DNA of 64,000 nucleotides from Calothrix sp. NIES-2100. GTDB taxonomy: Bacteria; Cyanobacteriota; Cyanobacteriia; Cyanobacteriales; Nostocaceae. The position numbers were made by a program, and so were the translations under genes. The DNA is taken from the NCBI RefSeq assembly GCF_002368195.1, contig NZ_AP018178.1:5546145-5610144 (forward strand). The letters run 5' to 3'. The first letter of the stretch is position 1. Each line of letters opens with the position of its first letter. Shown piece by piece: positions 35,871 through 45,578 of this stretch. The notes under the pieces are model-generated. The model did no database searches. It saw only the letters and a list, made by a program, of their open reading frames with translations, and had not been told where the DNA came from.

Positions 35871-36287
35871 TTAGTAATTAGTTAAATAATACATTGTGCC
35901 TTCTGGAGCAAGACTCATAGCTATGTTGTAATCTTCAATTGCTTTTTGTTCATTACCTAATTCTTGATAGATTTGACTGCGCCAAAAATAAAAGAAAGCG
36001 TTTTCCGGATTAATATCTATAGCTTGGGTGTAATCATCTAATGCACCTTGACTATCGCCTAATTTTTTTTTACGAAAATTAGCGCGTGCGGTATACAGTT
36101 CTGCATTGTTGGGATGTATGCAGATTGCTGTGTGAAAATCTGCGATCGCTTTTTCTATATCTCCCTGGGCAAAATGCCTGTATGCTTGTTTAATATATCG
36201 GCTGATATCTTTTGGTTTTATCGGTATTTCTGCGGTCAATGGGGGAATTACTTCGGTTTGGCGGAAATTCGGCAAATTGTTATCCAT
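35871..36287 (-). CDS. TPR protein
   Basis: The 138-aa protein consists of three tetratricopeptide repeats: 'AYRHFAQGDIEKAIADFHTAICIHPNN', 'ARANFRKKKLGDSQGALDDYTQAIDINPEN', 'RSQIYQELGNEQKAIEDYNIAMSLAPE' (spans of about 34 residues). The ATG at 36287 (MDNNLPN) is more likely than a TTG five codons upstream. No signal peptide. It would be a protein-interaction scaffold; the partner is unknown. Confidence 0.82.
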   Translation of the reverse strand: MDNNLPNFRQTEVIPPLTAEIPIKPKDISRYIKQAYRHFAQGDIEKAIADFHTAICIHPNNAELYTARANFRKKKLGDSQGALDDYTQAIDINPENAFFYFWRSQIYQELGNEQKAIEDYNIAMSLAPEGTMYYLTNY

Positions 36288-36437
36288 TTTACTAAAAATC
36301 AAATAATATAATCATCAGTAGGCTGTACTTGGTTTTAGCGTACCCAGAATTTTTGTGAATGTAACTCAGTGTCAATAGTCATTGGTCATTGGTCAATAGC
36401 CAGTTGTGATTCTCCTTGTCCCTGTTGTCTCTTACAA

Positions 36438-36458
36438 ATGCCCAATGCCCAATGCCCT
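36438..36458. repeat. Heptamer STRR (ATGCCCA x3)
   Basis: Three ATGCCCA/ATGCCCT units ending 2 bp from the tpsB-like gene's stop. TCATTGG-type fragments precede it (about 36378-36395). Confidence 0.85.
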
Positions 36459-36460
36459 AC

Positions 36461-38455
36461 TTAGGGTTGATAGCGAATACTAAAGTAAAAGCCATCATCT
36501 TGGGCGTTATTGCCGCGATCGCTTAAATTGACGAAGGGTATGCCATAATCAAGGCGCATAGTCATCCGATCTATCCCCAAGGCCTGATTCCACAACAATC
36601 CTAAACCTGCACTGGCGAGAAAGGTTTGATTGGGTTGCTTATTGGGGTTATCAGCTTGATTCCAGACTCCGCCTAAATCCACAAATGGTGCTAGCTCAAT
36701 GGTAGATAACCCGGCTTGATTACGTTCGATGGTAATTCTATCTTCGATGGCGAAGCGAAATCCATTATCTCCAGAGCGAGCATTTTGCCGATATCCGCGC
36801 ACGGAACGCGCACCCCCAATGACGAATTGCTGGGAAGGGAGCAGGCTATCTGGTGTTAGCTGCAATTCTCCTTGGATTACTAATAAATGATTTTGATTAA
36901 GTTGCTGTACACGCTGTATTAAACCCAGCCAACTGAAAAACCTAGCGTCAGGAATTGGATCTTTATTAATCGTAGCATCAAATAAGCCTGTACCTAAACT
37001 AAATTGCGATTGTAAATACCAGGCTCCTTGAGGATCGCGTCTAACATAGTCTTGGCTAAATTTGAAAACACTGGTGCGGCTAACTCCGTTGACATCGGGG
37101 CCGATACCAAAGGGGGTGGGCAGTTGATCGAACAGAAAAGTTTGCCCATCTTGATAAGTAAATCCGAATGATAAGGCAAATTCTTCTCTTGGCGATCGCA
37201 CTAATGGTTGGCGATAATTGATTTCATATACATCTTGATTGGCTTTAATACCCAGTTGATCGAAGGGCGGCTGGGTAATTTCATTGCGATTGGGTGCAAA
37301 TCTCAGGCTGATTTTTCCGTCCATCGGGTTGAGCGGAATTTGATAGCTAAAATCAAAAATGTCAGAACCACCTGTGAGACTATGATACCATGCTCCGGCT
37401 AGTTCATCACCGTTGCCTGTGAGATTGCGTTGGCGGAGTTCAATGCCAAATCTTTCCGAACCAATACTCGGCGGTGAATAGTTATCGATACTAAAGCTGC
37501 TAGTTAGAGAATTCGCCTCTTGAACTCGGACAATCAGAACACTTTCACCGACTTTCCCTGTAGGACGCAGACTGGCTTCCACGTTGTCCAATAGGGGATC
37601 GAGTCGGAGTAATTTCAGTTGCTCTTCCAGCTTGATTGTATTCAGGGGAATTCCTGCACCCAATTGGATGCGATCGCGGATATAGCCTGAATTTAACCGC
37701 CTGGTTCCTTGGACATCAATTTCTGTTACCCGCCCTTCGATGACGCGAATCACTGCCACACCATCTGTATTTTCTCTCGGTTGGGCTACAGGTATGGCTC
37801 TGGAGTTGATATAGTTATTATTCAGGTAAAGCTGGGTAATGGCATCAGCGGCTTGTCGCAATTCTTCGATTGTTAATTCTCGCCCTTCAAAAGGCTGTAC
37901 AACTTTATTTAACTGTTGTTCAGTAAAAACTGTGCTGTCTATAACTTTAATTTTCCGCACAAAAATTCGCGGTTGAGTTACTGACGGTGTTTCTGGTGAT
38001 GGTGTTGGTGCGGGTTGATTTGCTTGGGTGGCTTGAAAAGAGAGTTGAGAGTTGAGTGTTGAGTGTTGAGTGTTGAGTGTTGAGTGTTGACTCTTAGGAG
38101 AGATTTTACTTTCTTGGTGGAGGGGAGAGGAGGAGATGGGTTGTGGTTGGGGGGGGTTAGGCTTGGGAGTTTGTCCTGCTACTACTGTATTGTTGAGTTG
38201 GCGATCAGCATCGGGGATGAAATCAGCAGCCTGAAGGTTGCTTGGCGATTGGGGATTTTTTTCGTAAAGATGAATATTGCGATCGCTTGCTGTTGCTTTT
38301 AGCCCATTGATTGCCATCAGCGCTACCAGATGCAAAATCAGCAAGATTCCCGGAAAACTCAGACTAGTACTTAACCAAGAGTTCTTCCGATTCAGAACTT
38401 TATTCCTGACTACTAATTTAATGTGACTTTTTTTACTTTTTCCTCCTGCTGCCAT
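36461..38455 (-). CDS. TpsB/ShlB-type outer membrane transporter
   Basis: The 664-aa protein has the two-partner secretion transporter layout: an N-terminal hydrophobic segment (about 27-50), a long Pro/Ser/Gln-rich linker (to about 160), POTRA domains ('RIFVRKIKVIDSTVF..', 'VAVIRVIEGRVTEIDV', 'LRLDPLLDNVEASLRPTGK'), and a beta-barrel ending in an aromatic-rich strand ('DGFYFSIRYQP'). The VRGY motif ('GARSVRGYRQN') is present. It would export the TpsA domain of the divergent neighbour (168-bp gap). Seven STRR heptamers are translated in its linker. The ATG lies in CATCTGCC-type repeat DNA and has no good ribosome site. Confidence 0.92.
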   Translation of the reverse strand: MAAGGKSKKSHIKLVVRNKVLNRKNSWLSTSLSFPGILLILHLVALMAINGLKATASDRNIHLYEKNPQSPSNLQAADFIPDADRQLNNTVVAGQTPKPNPPQPQPISSSPLHQESKISPKSQHSTLNTQHSTLNSQLSFQATQANQPAPTPSPETPSVTQPRIFVRKIKVIDSTVFTEQQLNKVVQPFEGRELTIEELRQAADAITQLYLNNNYINSRAIPVAQPRENTDGVAVIRVIEGRVTEIDVQGTRRLNSGYIRDRIQLGAGIPLNTIKLEEQLKLLRLDPLLDNVEASLRPTGKVGESVLIVRVQEANSLTSSFSIDNYSPPSIGSERFGIELRQRNLTGNGDELAGAWYHSLTGGSDIFDFSYQIPLNPMDGKISLRFAPNRNEITQPPFDQLGIKANQDVYEINYRQPLVRSPREEFALSFGFTYQDGQTFLFDQLPTPFGIGPDVNGVSRTSVFKFSQDYVRRDPQGAWYLQSQFSLGTGLFDATINKDPIPDARFFSWLGLIQRVQQLNQNHLLVIQGELQLTPDSLLPSQQFVIGGARSVRGYRQNARSGDNGFRFAIEDRITIERNQAGLSTIELAPFVDLGGVWNQADNPNKQPNQTFLASAGLGLLWNQALGIDRMTMRLDYGIPFVNLSDRGNNAQDDGFYFSIRYQP
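38041..38089. repeat. Heptamer STRR inside the tpsB coding sequence
   Basis: Seven in-register AGTGTTG/AGAGTTG heptamers within the gene. On the coding strand they read 'SQHSTLNTQHSTLNSQLS'; three heptamers equal seven codons, so the peptide itself repeats. Confidence 0.93.
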
Positions 38456-38623
38456 CTGCCTTCTGCCCTCTGCCTTTTCTCCAGTAGTAATATTTGAATA
38501 TCATATTTTTGAGTGCCGATTACAAAGAATTGATATATTTCACGACAATTTTTAGTCAAGACTCTCCGTGATATCCACTAGCATTATATTCTGGTAACAG
38601 GTGAACAATTCCGGAGCAATTCC

Positions 38624-41600
38624 ATGTCATTGCCTATTTCCATTGTCATTATTAATTACAATCGGGAGCGTTACCTTGGGGATGCGATCGCTAGCGTTCT
38701 CAAGCAGACATGGCGAGACTTTGAGCTACTAGTTTGGGATGATGGTTCTACAGATTCTTCGGTAGCGATCGCGAAAAAATATGCACAGCAAGATCAGCGA
38801 GTCCGCGTAGTAGCAGCACCCCATCAGGGAATCGCCGCATCTCGCATTGGCGCGATCGCCCAAACTACGGGAAACTATTTAGGTTGGGTAGATAGCGATG
38901 ATTTACTTTCCCCCACAGCCTTAGCCGCAACGGTGAGCTTACTTCACCGTCACCCAGAGATGGGATTTGTTTACACCGATTATCAAGATATTGATGAAAA
39001 CAGTAAAGTTATTAAATATGGCGATCGCTGTCGCATTCCCTACTCCAAAGAGCGACTGCTAGTAGATTTTATGACTTTCCAATTCCGCCTGATTCGCCGT
39101 TCAGTATACGATTTAGTCAATGGACTTCATGGCTCACCGAAGACTTACGCTGAAGATTACGACTTATGTTTGCGGCTTTCGGAAGTAGCGTCAGTCGGAC
39201 ATATCAAGCAGCCACTCTACTATTATCGCCTACATTCAGGTAATATCACCAAAGCAGGCAAGTTGGAGTTGCTGTTGTCTTCTCAACAAGTTATCGCCCA
39301 AGCACTGCAACGCCGGGGACTAGCTGAAAAATATCAAATTGATGTAGATTTATCTACTGGGCGTTTTACTTTGCGGCACAAACAGCCCTTCCGGAATTTT
39401 ATCACCAATTTGCTCAAGGGTGCGAATGTCGTCAACACTTCTGTATGGAAGCAAAAACTCAAGCGCTCGATTACCTTGGCGACATTTCCCTTAGTCGCAG
39501 CCATTAATACTGGGATTGCCCAAGCGCAAATTGTCCCCGCAGTCGATGGTACAGGTACGATAGTTACTCCCAATGGCAATAGACTGGATATTAATGGTGG
39601 GACGACATCTAACGATGGGGCGAATCTCTTCCACAGCTTTCAGCAATTTGGACTTTCAGCCGAACAAATCGCCAATTTTCAAGCGAATCCCCAGCTGCAA
39701 AATATCCTCGGTCGGGTGACAGGTGGGAATGCTTCCATTATTAATGGTTTAATTCAGGTAACCGGTGGTAGTCCTAACCTATTTTTGATGAATCCGGCGG
39801 GATTTGTTTTTGGTGCTAACGCCAGCTTAAATGTCCCCGGTGCTTTTACCGCCACAACAGCCAACGGAATTAGTTTTGGTAACAGTTGGTTTAATGCGAT
39901 CGGGACGAATAATTATGCAGTTTTAGTTGGTAATCCTACAGGCTTTGCCTTTACAATCAGCCAGCCAGGAGCAATATTCAATGCTGGGAATTTGGCTGTA
40001 GGAACTGGACAAAGTTTAAGCCTTTTGGGTGGTACAGTCATCAGCACTGGACAACTCACAGCACCAGCTGGACAAATTCTCGTGACATCTGTACCCGGAG
40101 AAAATTGGGTACGTCTGAGCCAGCCGGGGAATCTCTTAAGCTTAGAAATTCAACCTTTAGCTAATAGTAACAATTTACCCAACAACTGGACAATTCCCAT
40201 AGCTTCTTTACCAGAATTGCTGACAGTAGGTAACACCGGCTTAACTGCCAACCCTGATGGTACTGTAAAACTTCCCGGCTCGAACATTAATGTACCCAGC
40301 AATCCAGGGACAACGATTGTTAGCGGTAAAGTTGATGCATCAGGTGCCACAGGCGGTACAGTCAATGTATTGGGGACAAAAGTCGGACTAGTTAATGCTG
40401 ATATTAACGCCTCTGGGAATAATGGTGGCGGTACTGTGCTGATTGGTGGCGATTACAAAGGACAAGGAACGGTTCCCAACGCAGCGCAGACTTATGTTGA
40501 TGGGAAATCTGTAATTGCAGCCAATAGTAACTCAACTGGTAACGGTGGGCGGGTAATTGTTTGGGGTAACGACAGCACACAGTTCTTTGGTAAGATTACA
40601 GCTAATGGCGGCGCGAATGCAGGCAACGGTGGTTTTGTCGAAGTATCGGGGAAAAATTTCTTAACTTTCAATGGTTTGGTAGATACTTCAGCAGCCAATG
40701 GTAATTTTGGGACTTTATTACTAGATCCCAGCACCTTAACTATTATCGATGCTCCCTTCGGAGCAGGTGATTTTGATACTTCAAATGGTAATATTCTGGC
40801 TGAAACTACAGATAATGGCGCTAACACCGTTTCTTGGGGGGCGCTAAGTAATGCCGAGACTAGTACTATTAATTTAGAGGCAACGGGAAATATTACCATC
40901 AATGATATCACAGGCAATACACCAGGAGTAACTACTGCTGCGGGTGTGGCTACTTTAAACTTAGGCGGTGGCGGTAGTTTTAACTTGACATCAACCAGTG
41001 GTGCTGTAATTTTTGAAGATCCCACTAACACCATAAATACCACTGGTGGAGATATCAATATTTCTGGAGCCAGCTTATCATTAGGCAATTTCAACACAAT
41101 AGCTGATTTTAGTCCCAGCGGTAATGTAATTTTGTCTGCAACTGGCAATATTAGCGCGGGTAATATTATTACTACAGGCAATGGCTATGGTACTGGAAAT
41201 ATTGATGTTGATAGTACCAACGGCGCGATCGCCTTGGGAAATCTCAACGCCACTAATAATACTTCTGGTTCCAGGGGTAAAATAACTTTGTCTGCCGGTG
41301 GCAACATTAATGCAGGTAAGATTGAAGCTATTGGCAACGGTGAGATTGTTGCCATTGGTAACGGTTATCAAGCTGAAGGTTTTGAATCCAAAGATATTGG
41401 TGTTGCTGTTACGAGTACCAATGGCGCGATCGCTTTGGGAGATATCAACACCAGTAGTAACAATTCACCCAGCCCAGCCAGTGGTGGTTCTGTCACTGTC
41501 AACGCCCTAGCAGGTAGCATTATTACAGGTGCAATTAACTCTTCTGTCACCACAAATAGCCGCAGCAATTTTACAGGTATAGGTGGTGCAGTTACCTTAA

Positions 41601-44600
41601 CCGCCGCCAATAATATCACCACTTCCACCATTAATTCCTCAGGAACTTTTAGCATCGGTGATGGATTTTCTAGGGGAACTGTGAGTTTGACAGGTGGCAA
41701 TATAGAAGTTACCAGCAATAATGGCAAGATTGAGGTCGGAAATCTCAGCACCAACGTTAGCGCAGATACTATATCAAACTTAAGTGCATCTGTGGCAGGA
41801 ACGGTTAAGTTAAGCGCTGTTGGCGATATCACTACAGCTAACATTGATACCTCTGCCAATCAGGGTTATGATTCAGCTACCGGGGGAACCGTTGCCATTG
41901 CTACAAGTCAAGGCAGTATTACTACAGGAACAATTAACTCATCTATATTCAAAGATCAGGGCGGTGGAAATTTTACAGGTAAATCTGGTGCAGTTACCTT
42001 AAATGCTTTAGCTAATATCAATACTAATGTTATTAATACCTCAGCCAGTGCTACCAATATCGATGGTACTGGTAATGTGACAGCTGGCAACATAGAAGTT
42101 ACCAGCAACAATGGCGAGATTAACCTGCCAAATCTTAACACCAACGTCAGCGGAGATTTGAATAATTCTCAGGCGGGAACGGTTAAGTTAAACGCTGTTG
42201 GCAATATTATTACAGGTAACATTAATTCTTCCACCGCTCAGAGTTTTACATCATCTGTCAGTGGAGACGTTGCAATCACTACAACTACAGGCAGTATTAC
42301 TACAGGAACAATTGACTCATCTTTATTTACAGATCAAGGTGTGACAGATTTTACGGGTAAATCTGGTGCAATTAACTTAACCGCCGCAAATAATATCACC
42401 GCTACCGCAATTGATTCCTCCGGAACTTCTACCAACCCCGTCGAGACAATTGTCGGCGAGCCTATTGTTGAGGGAAGCCCTAGTTTAACAGGTGGCAATG
42501 TAGAAGCTACCAGCAAAAATGGTGAGATTACCTTAGGAAATGTCAACACCAACGTTAACGCCGATAGTATAACCAACATCATCAATAATTCCCAGGCGGG
42601 AACGTTCAATTTAAACGCTTTTAGCAATATTATTACAGGTGACATTAATACCTCAGCCAGTCAAGGTTCTGAATCAGCTAGCGGTGGAAATGTTGGAATC
42701 ACCTCAACTATCGGAAATATTACTACAGGAACAATTAACACCTTCGTAGAGGGAGAGAATGCTTCTCAAGCAGGAACAGTCAAGTTAAATATTGTCCGCA
42801 GTATTCTTCCAGAAGAAATTAAGAATCCCGATGAAATTTTCGGCAATATTATTACAGGTAACATTAATTCTTACGTCTTTGGGGGTTCTAGATCAGCTAT
42901 TGGTGGAAGCGTTGACATCACCACACCTACAGGCAATGTTAATACAGGATCAATAGATTCATCTGTATACAACAATCTGCAAGGAGGCGATTTTACAGGT
43001 ACATCTGGTGCAGTTAACTTAAATGCCATATTTGATATCACTACTGGTAGGATTGATACCTCAGCAACTGCTAACAATGTGAATGGAACTGTCAATGTGA
43101 CAGCAGGTAATGTTCGCTTAGAGACAAATAACTCTTTTGGCAGCGCGATTAAGTTTAACACGATCGCATCCCAAGCAACCGGAGAAACTGGTGCTACTCT
43201 TCAAGGTGGTAATGTGGAAGTGCTAACTAATGGCATCATTCAAGGCATAGGGACATTATCTGAAGATGATACAGGTGATACGATCGCCACAGATAACGGC
43301 GGTACGATCACAATTCAACATGATGGCGGCCCCGATAATGTACCATTTATTGTTGGTGATGCCAGTATAAATGGTACAGCAGGCGCACTCAATGCGGGGG
43401 GAGATGCTACAATTCCTGCGGATAGCTTCTTTAGTTCACCTGTATTGCCCAACGGCGGAACAGACGAAACAACTCCCCCCAGGATTACGATCAATTCTGT
43501 AAATACCCCGCCAACACTACTAACAGCAAACACAGCATTACCTGATACCAAAACTAATCAGTCTGTCAACTTTACTTTTGAATATTTAGCGCCACAAACA
43601 TCAGATGATAACAATGACAACACTACCTTTCAAGTTGAAGTAAATAAAGGAAGTTTAATTGTTAATGGTAATCTTGTGACTGGCGTTACTACCATCACTG
43701 AGAGAGATACCTTTGAATACAAACCCCCTACAGATACTAGTGGTTTAGTAGATGCTTTGACAATTAGTGCGAGCGATCGCGTTTCCACTTCAACAGCACC
43801 AATTCCGATCAACGTCACCCCACCACCAGACCCAAAGCCAGATCCAGATCCAGACCCAGTCCCAGACCCAGTCCCAGACCCAAAACCAAACCCAGATCCT
43901 TGCAATTTCCAATGCAATAAAATCACACCGCCTAACCCTAACCCAAATCCCCCAACAATCGTTACTATTCTCGATCCCAACCCCACCCCAGAAGGTGACT
44001 TTACAGCGAGGGTAGCGGGTTATTTAGGCGTATCAAATCCGCGTTTGAAATCTCCAGATGAAACCAAAGAAATTGCGCTCAAAATTGAGCAAGCTACAGG
44101 TGTAAAACCTGCGTTTATTTACATTAGTTTTGTTCCTGTAGAAATTCCCCCCGATGGGTTGTTGGAGACAGTTAAATCTAATAAACAGTTGGATACTTCA
44201 GCAGAACAGGATAGTCAACAACTGGAATTAGTCATCATCACCGGAAAAGGCGATCCGATTCGCCGGCGTGTTCCCGAAGCCACAAAAGCTAAAGTTTTAC
44301 AAGTAGCCAAGGAATTTCGCGATCAAATTGTTAATCCCCAAAATCGTCGGCGTAACACTTATTTACGTTCATCGCAACAACTTTATCGTTGGATAATTGC
44401 CCCAGTAGAAACAGAATTACAGGCTAGACAAATTAACAATTTGGTCTTTTTACCTGATATTGGCTTACGTTCCACCCCAATGGCAGCGCTTCACGACGGT
44501 CAAGGGTTTTTGGTAGAAAAATACAGTGTGGGTTTAATGCCCAGCCTCAGTTTAACAAATACTCTGTATACAGATATTAAAAAATCCCAAATTTTAGCTT

Positions 44601-45259
44601 TGGGAGTCTCACAAAGTACCCAAGGACAAGAACCCTTACCAGCAGTTCCCGTGGAGTTATCAACTTTAGTATCCAGACTCTGGACAGGTAAATTACTCTT
44701 AGACAAGCAAGCGACTTTAGATAATCTCAAAGCCGTCCGCCGTCAACAACCCTTTGGTATTATTCACATGGCAACCCATGCTAATTTTAATGGTGGCGCG
44801 TTGAGTAACTCCTATATTCAGTTGTGGGAAGACAAATTACGTTTGAACCAAATCCGGGAGTTACGCTTAAATGAACCCCAAGTAGAGATGATGGTGCTAA
44901 GTGCTTGTCAAACTGCTTTAGGGAACGAAGAAGCAGAGATTGGCTTTGCAGGGTTAGCTGTACTTGCTGGTGTGAAAACCAGTGTTGCTAGTCTGTGGAC
45001 AGTCAACGATGTCGGTACAGCAGCATTGATGACGAAATTTTACGAAAACTTGAAAACCGCGCCAATTCGTGCAGAAGCTTTAAGAGAAGCTCAAGTAGCG
45101 ATGGCGAAAGGAAAAATTTACATCAAAAATGGACAAATCCAAGGTTTAGATCCGATTGAGGGTTTACCTTTGCACGTTGAAATTAGCGATCGCGCTAATG
45201 AATCATTAGCCCATCCTTATTATTGGGCTGCATTCACAATGGTGGGGAATCCTTGGTAG
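38624..45259 (+). CDS. Glycosyltransferase-TpsA haemagglutinin-CHAT protease fusion
   Basis: The 2211-aa frame joins three proteins. Residues 1-215 are a GT2 glycosyltransferase ('SIVIINYNRERYLGDAI', 'VWDDGSTDSS', 'GWVDSDD', 'AEDYDLCLRLSE'). Residues 275-303 are an internal Sec-like signal ('RSITLATFPLVAAINTG..AQA'). Then come a two-partner secretion domain (about 304-480, 'NLFLMNPAGFVFG'), a beta-helix region of GNI/TTGTINSS repeats (to about 1600), a cadherin-like segment, a PDPDP linker (about 1732-1760), and a CHAT caspase-like domain with His2052 in 'HMATHANF' and Cys2095 in 'LSACQTALG'. A GGAG nine bases before the ATG supports translation from the GT part. No ATG exists between the GT and TpsA parts. 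A cytosolic enzyme placed before an export signal is hard to reconcile with secretion. Confidence 0.93.
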   Translation: MSLPISIVIINYNRERYLGDAIASVLKQTWRDFELLVWDDGSTDSSVAIAKKYAQQDQRVRVVAAPHQGIAASRIGAIAQTTGNYLGWVDSDDLLSPTALAATVSLLHRHPEMGFVYTDYQDIDENSKVIKYGDRCRIPYSKERLLVDFMTFQFRLIRRSVYDLVNGLHGSPKTYAEDYDLCLRLSEVASVGHIKQPLYYYRLHSGNITKAGKLELLLSSQQVIAQALQRRGLAEKYQIDVDLSTGRFTLRHKQPFRNFITNLLKGANVVNTSVWKQKLKRSITLATFPLVAAINTGIAQAQIVPAVDGTGTIVTPNGNRLDINGGTTSNDGANLFHSFQQFGLSAEQIANFQANPQLQNILGRVTGGNASIINGLIQVTGGSPNLFLMNPAGFVFGANASLNVPGAFTATTANGISFGNSWFNAIGTNNYAVLVGNPTGFAFTISQPGAIFNAGNLAVGTGQSLSLLGGTVISTGQLTAPAGQILVTSVPGENWVRLSQPGNLLSLEIQPLANSNNLPNNWTIPIASLPELLTVGNTGLTANPDGTVKLPGSNINVPSNPGTTIVSGKVDASGATGGTVNVLGTKVGLVNADINASGNNGGGTVLIGGDYKGQGTVPNAAQTYVDGKSVIAANSNSTGNGGRVIVWGNDSTQFFGKITANGGANAGNGGFVEVSGKNFLTFNGLVDTSAANGNFGTLLLDPSTLTIIDAPFGAGDFDTSNGNILAETTDNGANTVSWGALSNAETSTINLEATGNITINDITGNTPGVTTAAGVATLNLGGGGSFNLTSTSGAVIFEDPTNTINTTGGDINISGASLSLGNFNTIADFSPSGNVILSATGNISAGNIITTGNGYGTGNIDVDSTNGAIALGNLNATNNTSGSRGKITLSAGGNINAGKIEAIGNGEIVAIGNGYQAEGFESKDIGVAVTSTNGAIALGDINTSSNNSPSPASGGSVTVNALAGSIITGAINSSVTTNSRSNFTGIGGAVTLTAANNITTSTINSSGTFSIGDGFSRGTVSLTGGNIEVTSNNGKIEVGNLSTNVSADTISNLSASVAGTVKLSAVGDITTANIDTSANQGYDSATGGTVAIATSQGSITTGTINSSIFKDQGGGNFTGKSGAVTLNALANINTNVINTSASATNIDGTGNVTAGNIEVTSNNGEINLPNLNTNVSGDLNNSQAGTVKLNAVGNIITGNINSSTAQSFTSSVSGDVAITTTTGSITTGTIDSSLFTDQGVTDFTGKSGAINLTAANNITATAIDSSGTSTNPVETIVGEPIVEGSPSLTGGNVEATSKNGEITLGNVNTNVNADSITNIINNSQAGTFNLNAFSNIITGDINTSASQGSESASGGNVGITSTIGNITTGTINTFVEGENASQAGTVKLNIVRSILPEEIKNPDEIFGNIITGNINSYVFGGSRSAIGGSVDITTPTGNVNTGSIDSSVYNNLQGGDFTGTSGAVNLNAIFDITTGRIDTSATANNVNGTVNVTAGNVRLETNNSFGSAIKFNTIASQATGETGATLQGGNVEVLTNGIIQGIGTLSEDDTGDTIATDNGGTITIQHDGGPDNVPFIVGDASINGTAGALNAGGDATIPADSFFSSPVLPNGGTDETTPPRITINSVNTPPTLLTANTALPDTKTNQSVNFTFEYLAPQTSDDNNDNTTFQVEVNKGSLIVNGNLVTGVTTITERDTFEYKPPTDTSGLVDALTISASDRVSTSTAPIPINVTPPPDPKPDPDPDPVPDPVPDPKPNPDPCNFQCNKITPPNPNPNPPTIVTILDPNPTPEGDFTARVAGYLGVSNPRLKSPDETKEIALKIEQATGVKPAFIYISFVPVEIPPDGLLETVKSNKQLDTSAEQDSQQLELVIITGKGDPIRRRVPEATKAKVLQVAKEFRDQIVNPQNRRRNTYLRSSQQLYRWIIAPVETELQARQINNLVFLPDIGLRSTPMAALHDGQGFLVEKYSVGLMPSLSLTNTLYTDIKKSQILALGVSQSTQGQEPLPAVPVELSTLVSRLWTGKLLLDKQATLDNLKAVRRQQPFGIIHMATHANFNGGALSNSYIQLWEDKLRLNQIRELRLNEPQVEMMVLSACQTALGNEEAEIGFAGLAVLAGVKTSVASLWTVNDVGTAALMTKFYENLKTAPIRAEALREAQVAMAKGKIYIKNGQIQGLDPIEGLPLHVEISDRANESLAHPYYWAAFTMVGNPW

Positions 45260-45261
45260 GG

Positions 45262-45303
45262 GTTGATGGTTGACTGTTGACTGTTGACGGTTGACTGTTG
45301 GCG
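45262..45303. repeat. Heptamer STRR (GTTGACT family, 6 units)
   Basis: Six in-register GTTGATG/GTTGACT/GTTGACG/GTTGGCG units that begin 3 bp after the stop codon of the TpsA-CHAT gene. Confidence 0.92.
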
Positions 45304-45457
45304 CTATTTTCCAAACATTCAGCATTTTTACTCAGGCGAATCCTCGAAAATATCTTTATTGGACAAAACTGCATAAGTTAACTGGCTTGAGAAATATAAG
45401 TCTGTAAGACAGCAACAGATGGAGATTGGTTTATCTTACCTTCTGCCCTTCGGGTTC

Positions 45458-45497
45458 GTCAGTCGCTCATGGGGGAAACCCCCAAGACCGCGCTGAC
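45458..45497. repeat. 40-bp palindromic repeat
   Basis: Arms GTCAGTCGC and GCGCTGAC with a GGGGGAAACCCCC centre. It is the same palindrome type as the 41-bp sequence inserted in the Uma2 gene at 55044-55084. Confidence 0.75.
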
Positions 45498-45500
45498 TCA

Positions 45501-45521
45501 CCATCTGCCATCTGCCATCTG
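45501..45521. repeat. Heptamer STRR (CCATCTG x3)
   Basis: Three CCATCTG units between the palindrome and the TPR gene. The same family in degenerate form covers the tpsB start region (38452-38480). Confidence 0.88.
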
Positions 45522-45563
45522 CCTTTCTTCTGTCCAAACTTAACAGTCTTTGTCATGCATTTT

Positions 45564-45571
45564 AGAGGAGA
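45564..45571 (+). promoter_or_regulatory. Ribosome binding site of the secreted TPR gene
   Basis: AGAGGAGA seven bases before the ATG at 45579. It shows that the 51 upstream codons of the longer open frame, which are repeat DNA, are not translated. Confidence 0.85.
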
Positions 45572-45578
45572 ACTACAC

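Noticed and set aside
40492..42645. Long antisense frames within the TpsA region (229, 163 and 103 aa)
   Set aside because: They mirror the repetitive beta-helix coding sequence, contain hydrophobic low-complexity translations, and have no independent support.
43630..43986. 118-aa glycine/serine-rich antisense frame
   Set aside because: It is the complement of the PDPDP linker of the TpsA-CHAT gene.
45426..45578. Extended N-terminus of the secreted TPR protein (51 extra codons)
   Set aside because: The upstream codons are palindrome and STRR DNA, and a strong AGAGGAGA plus a signal peptide mark the start at 45579.
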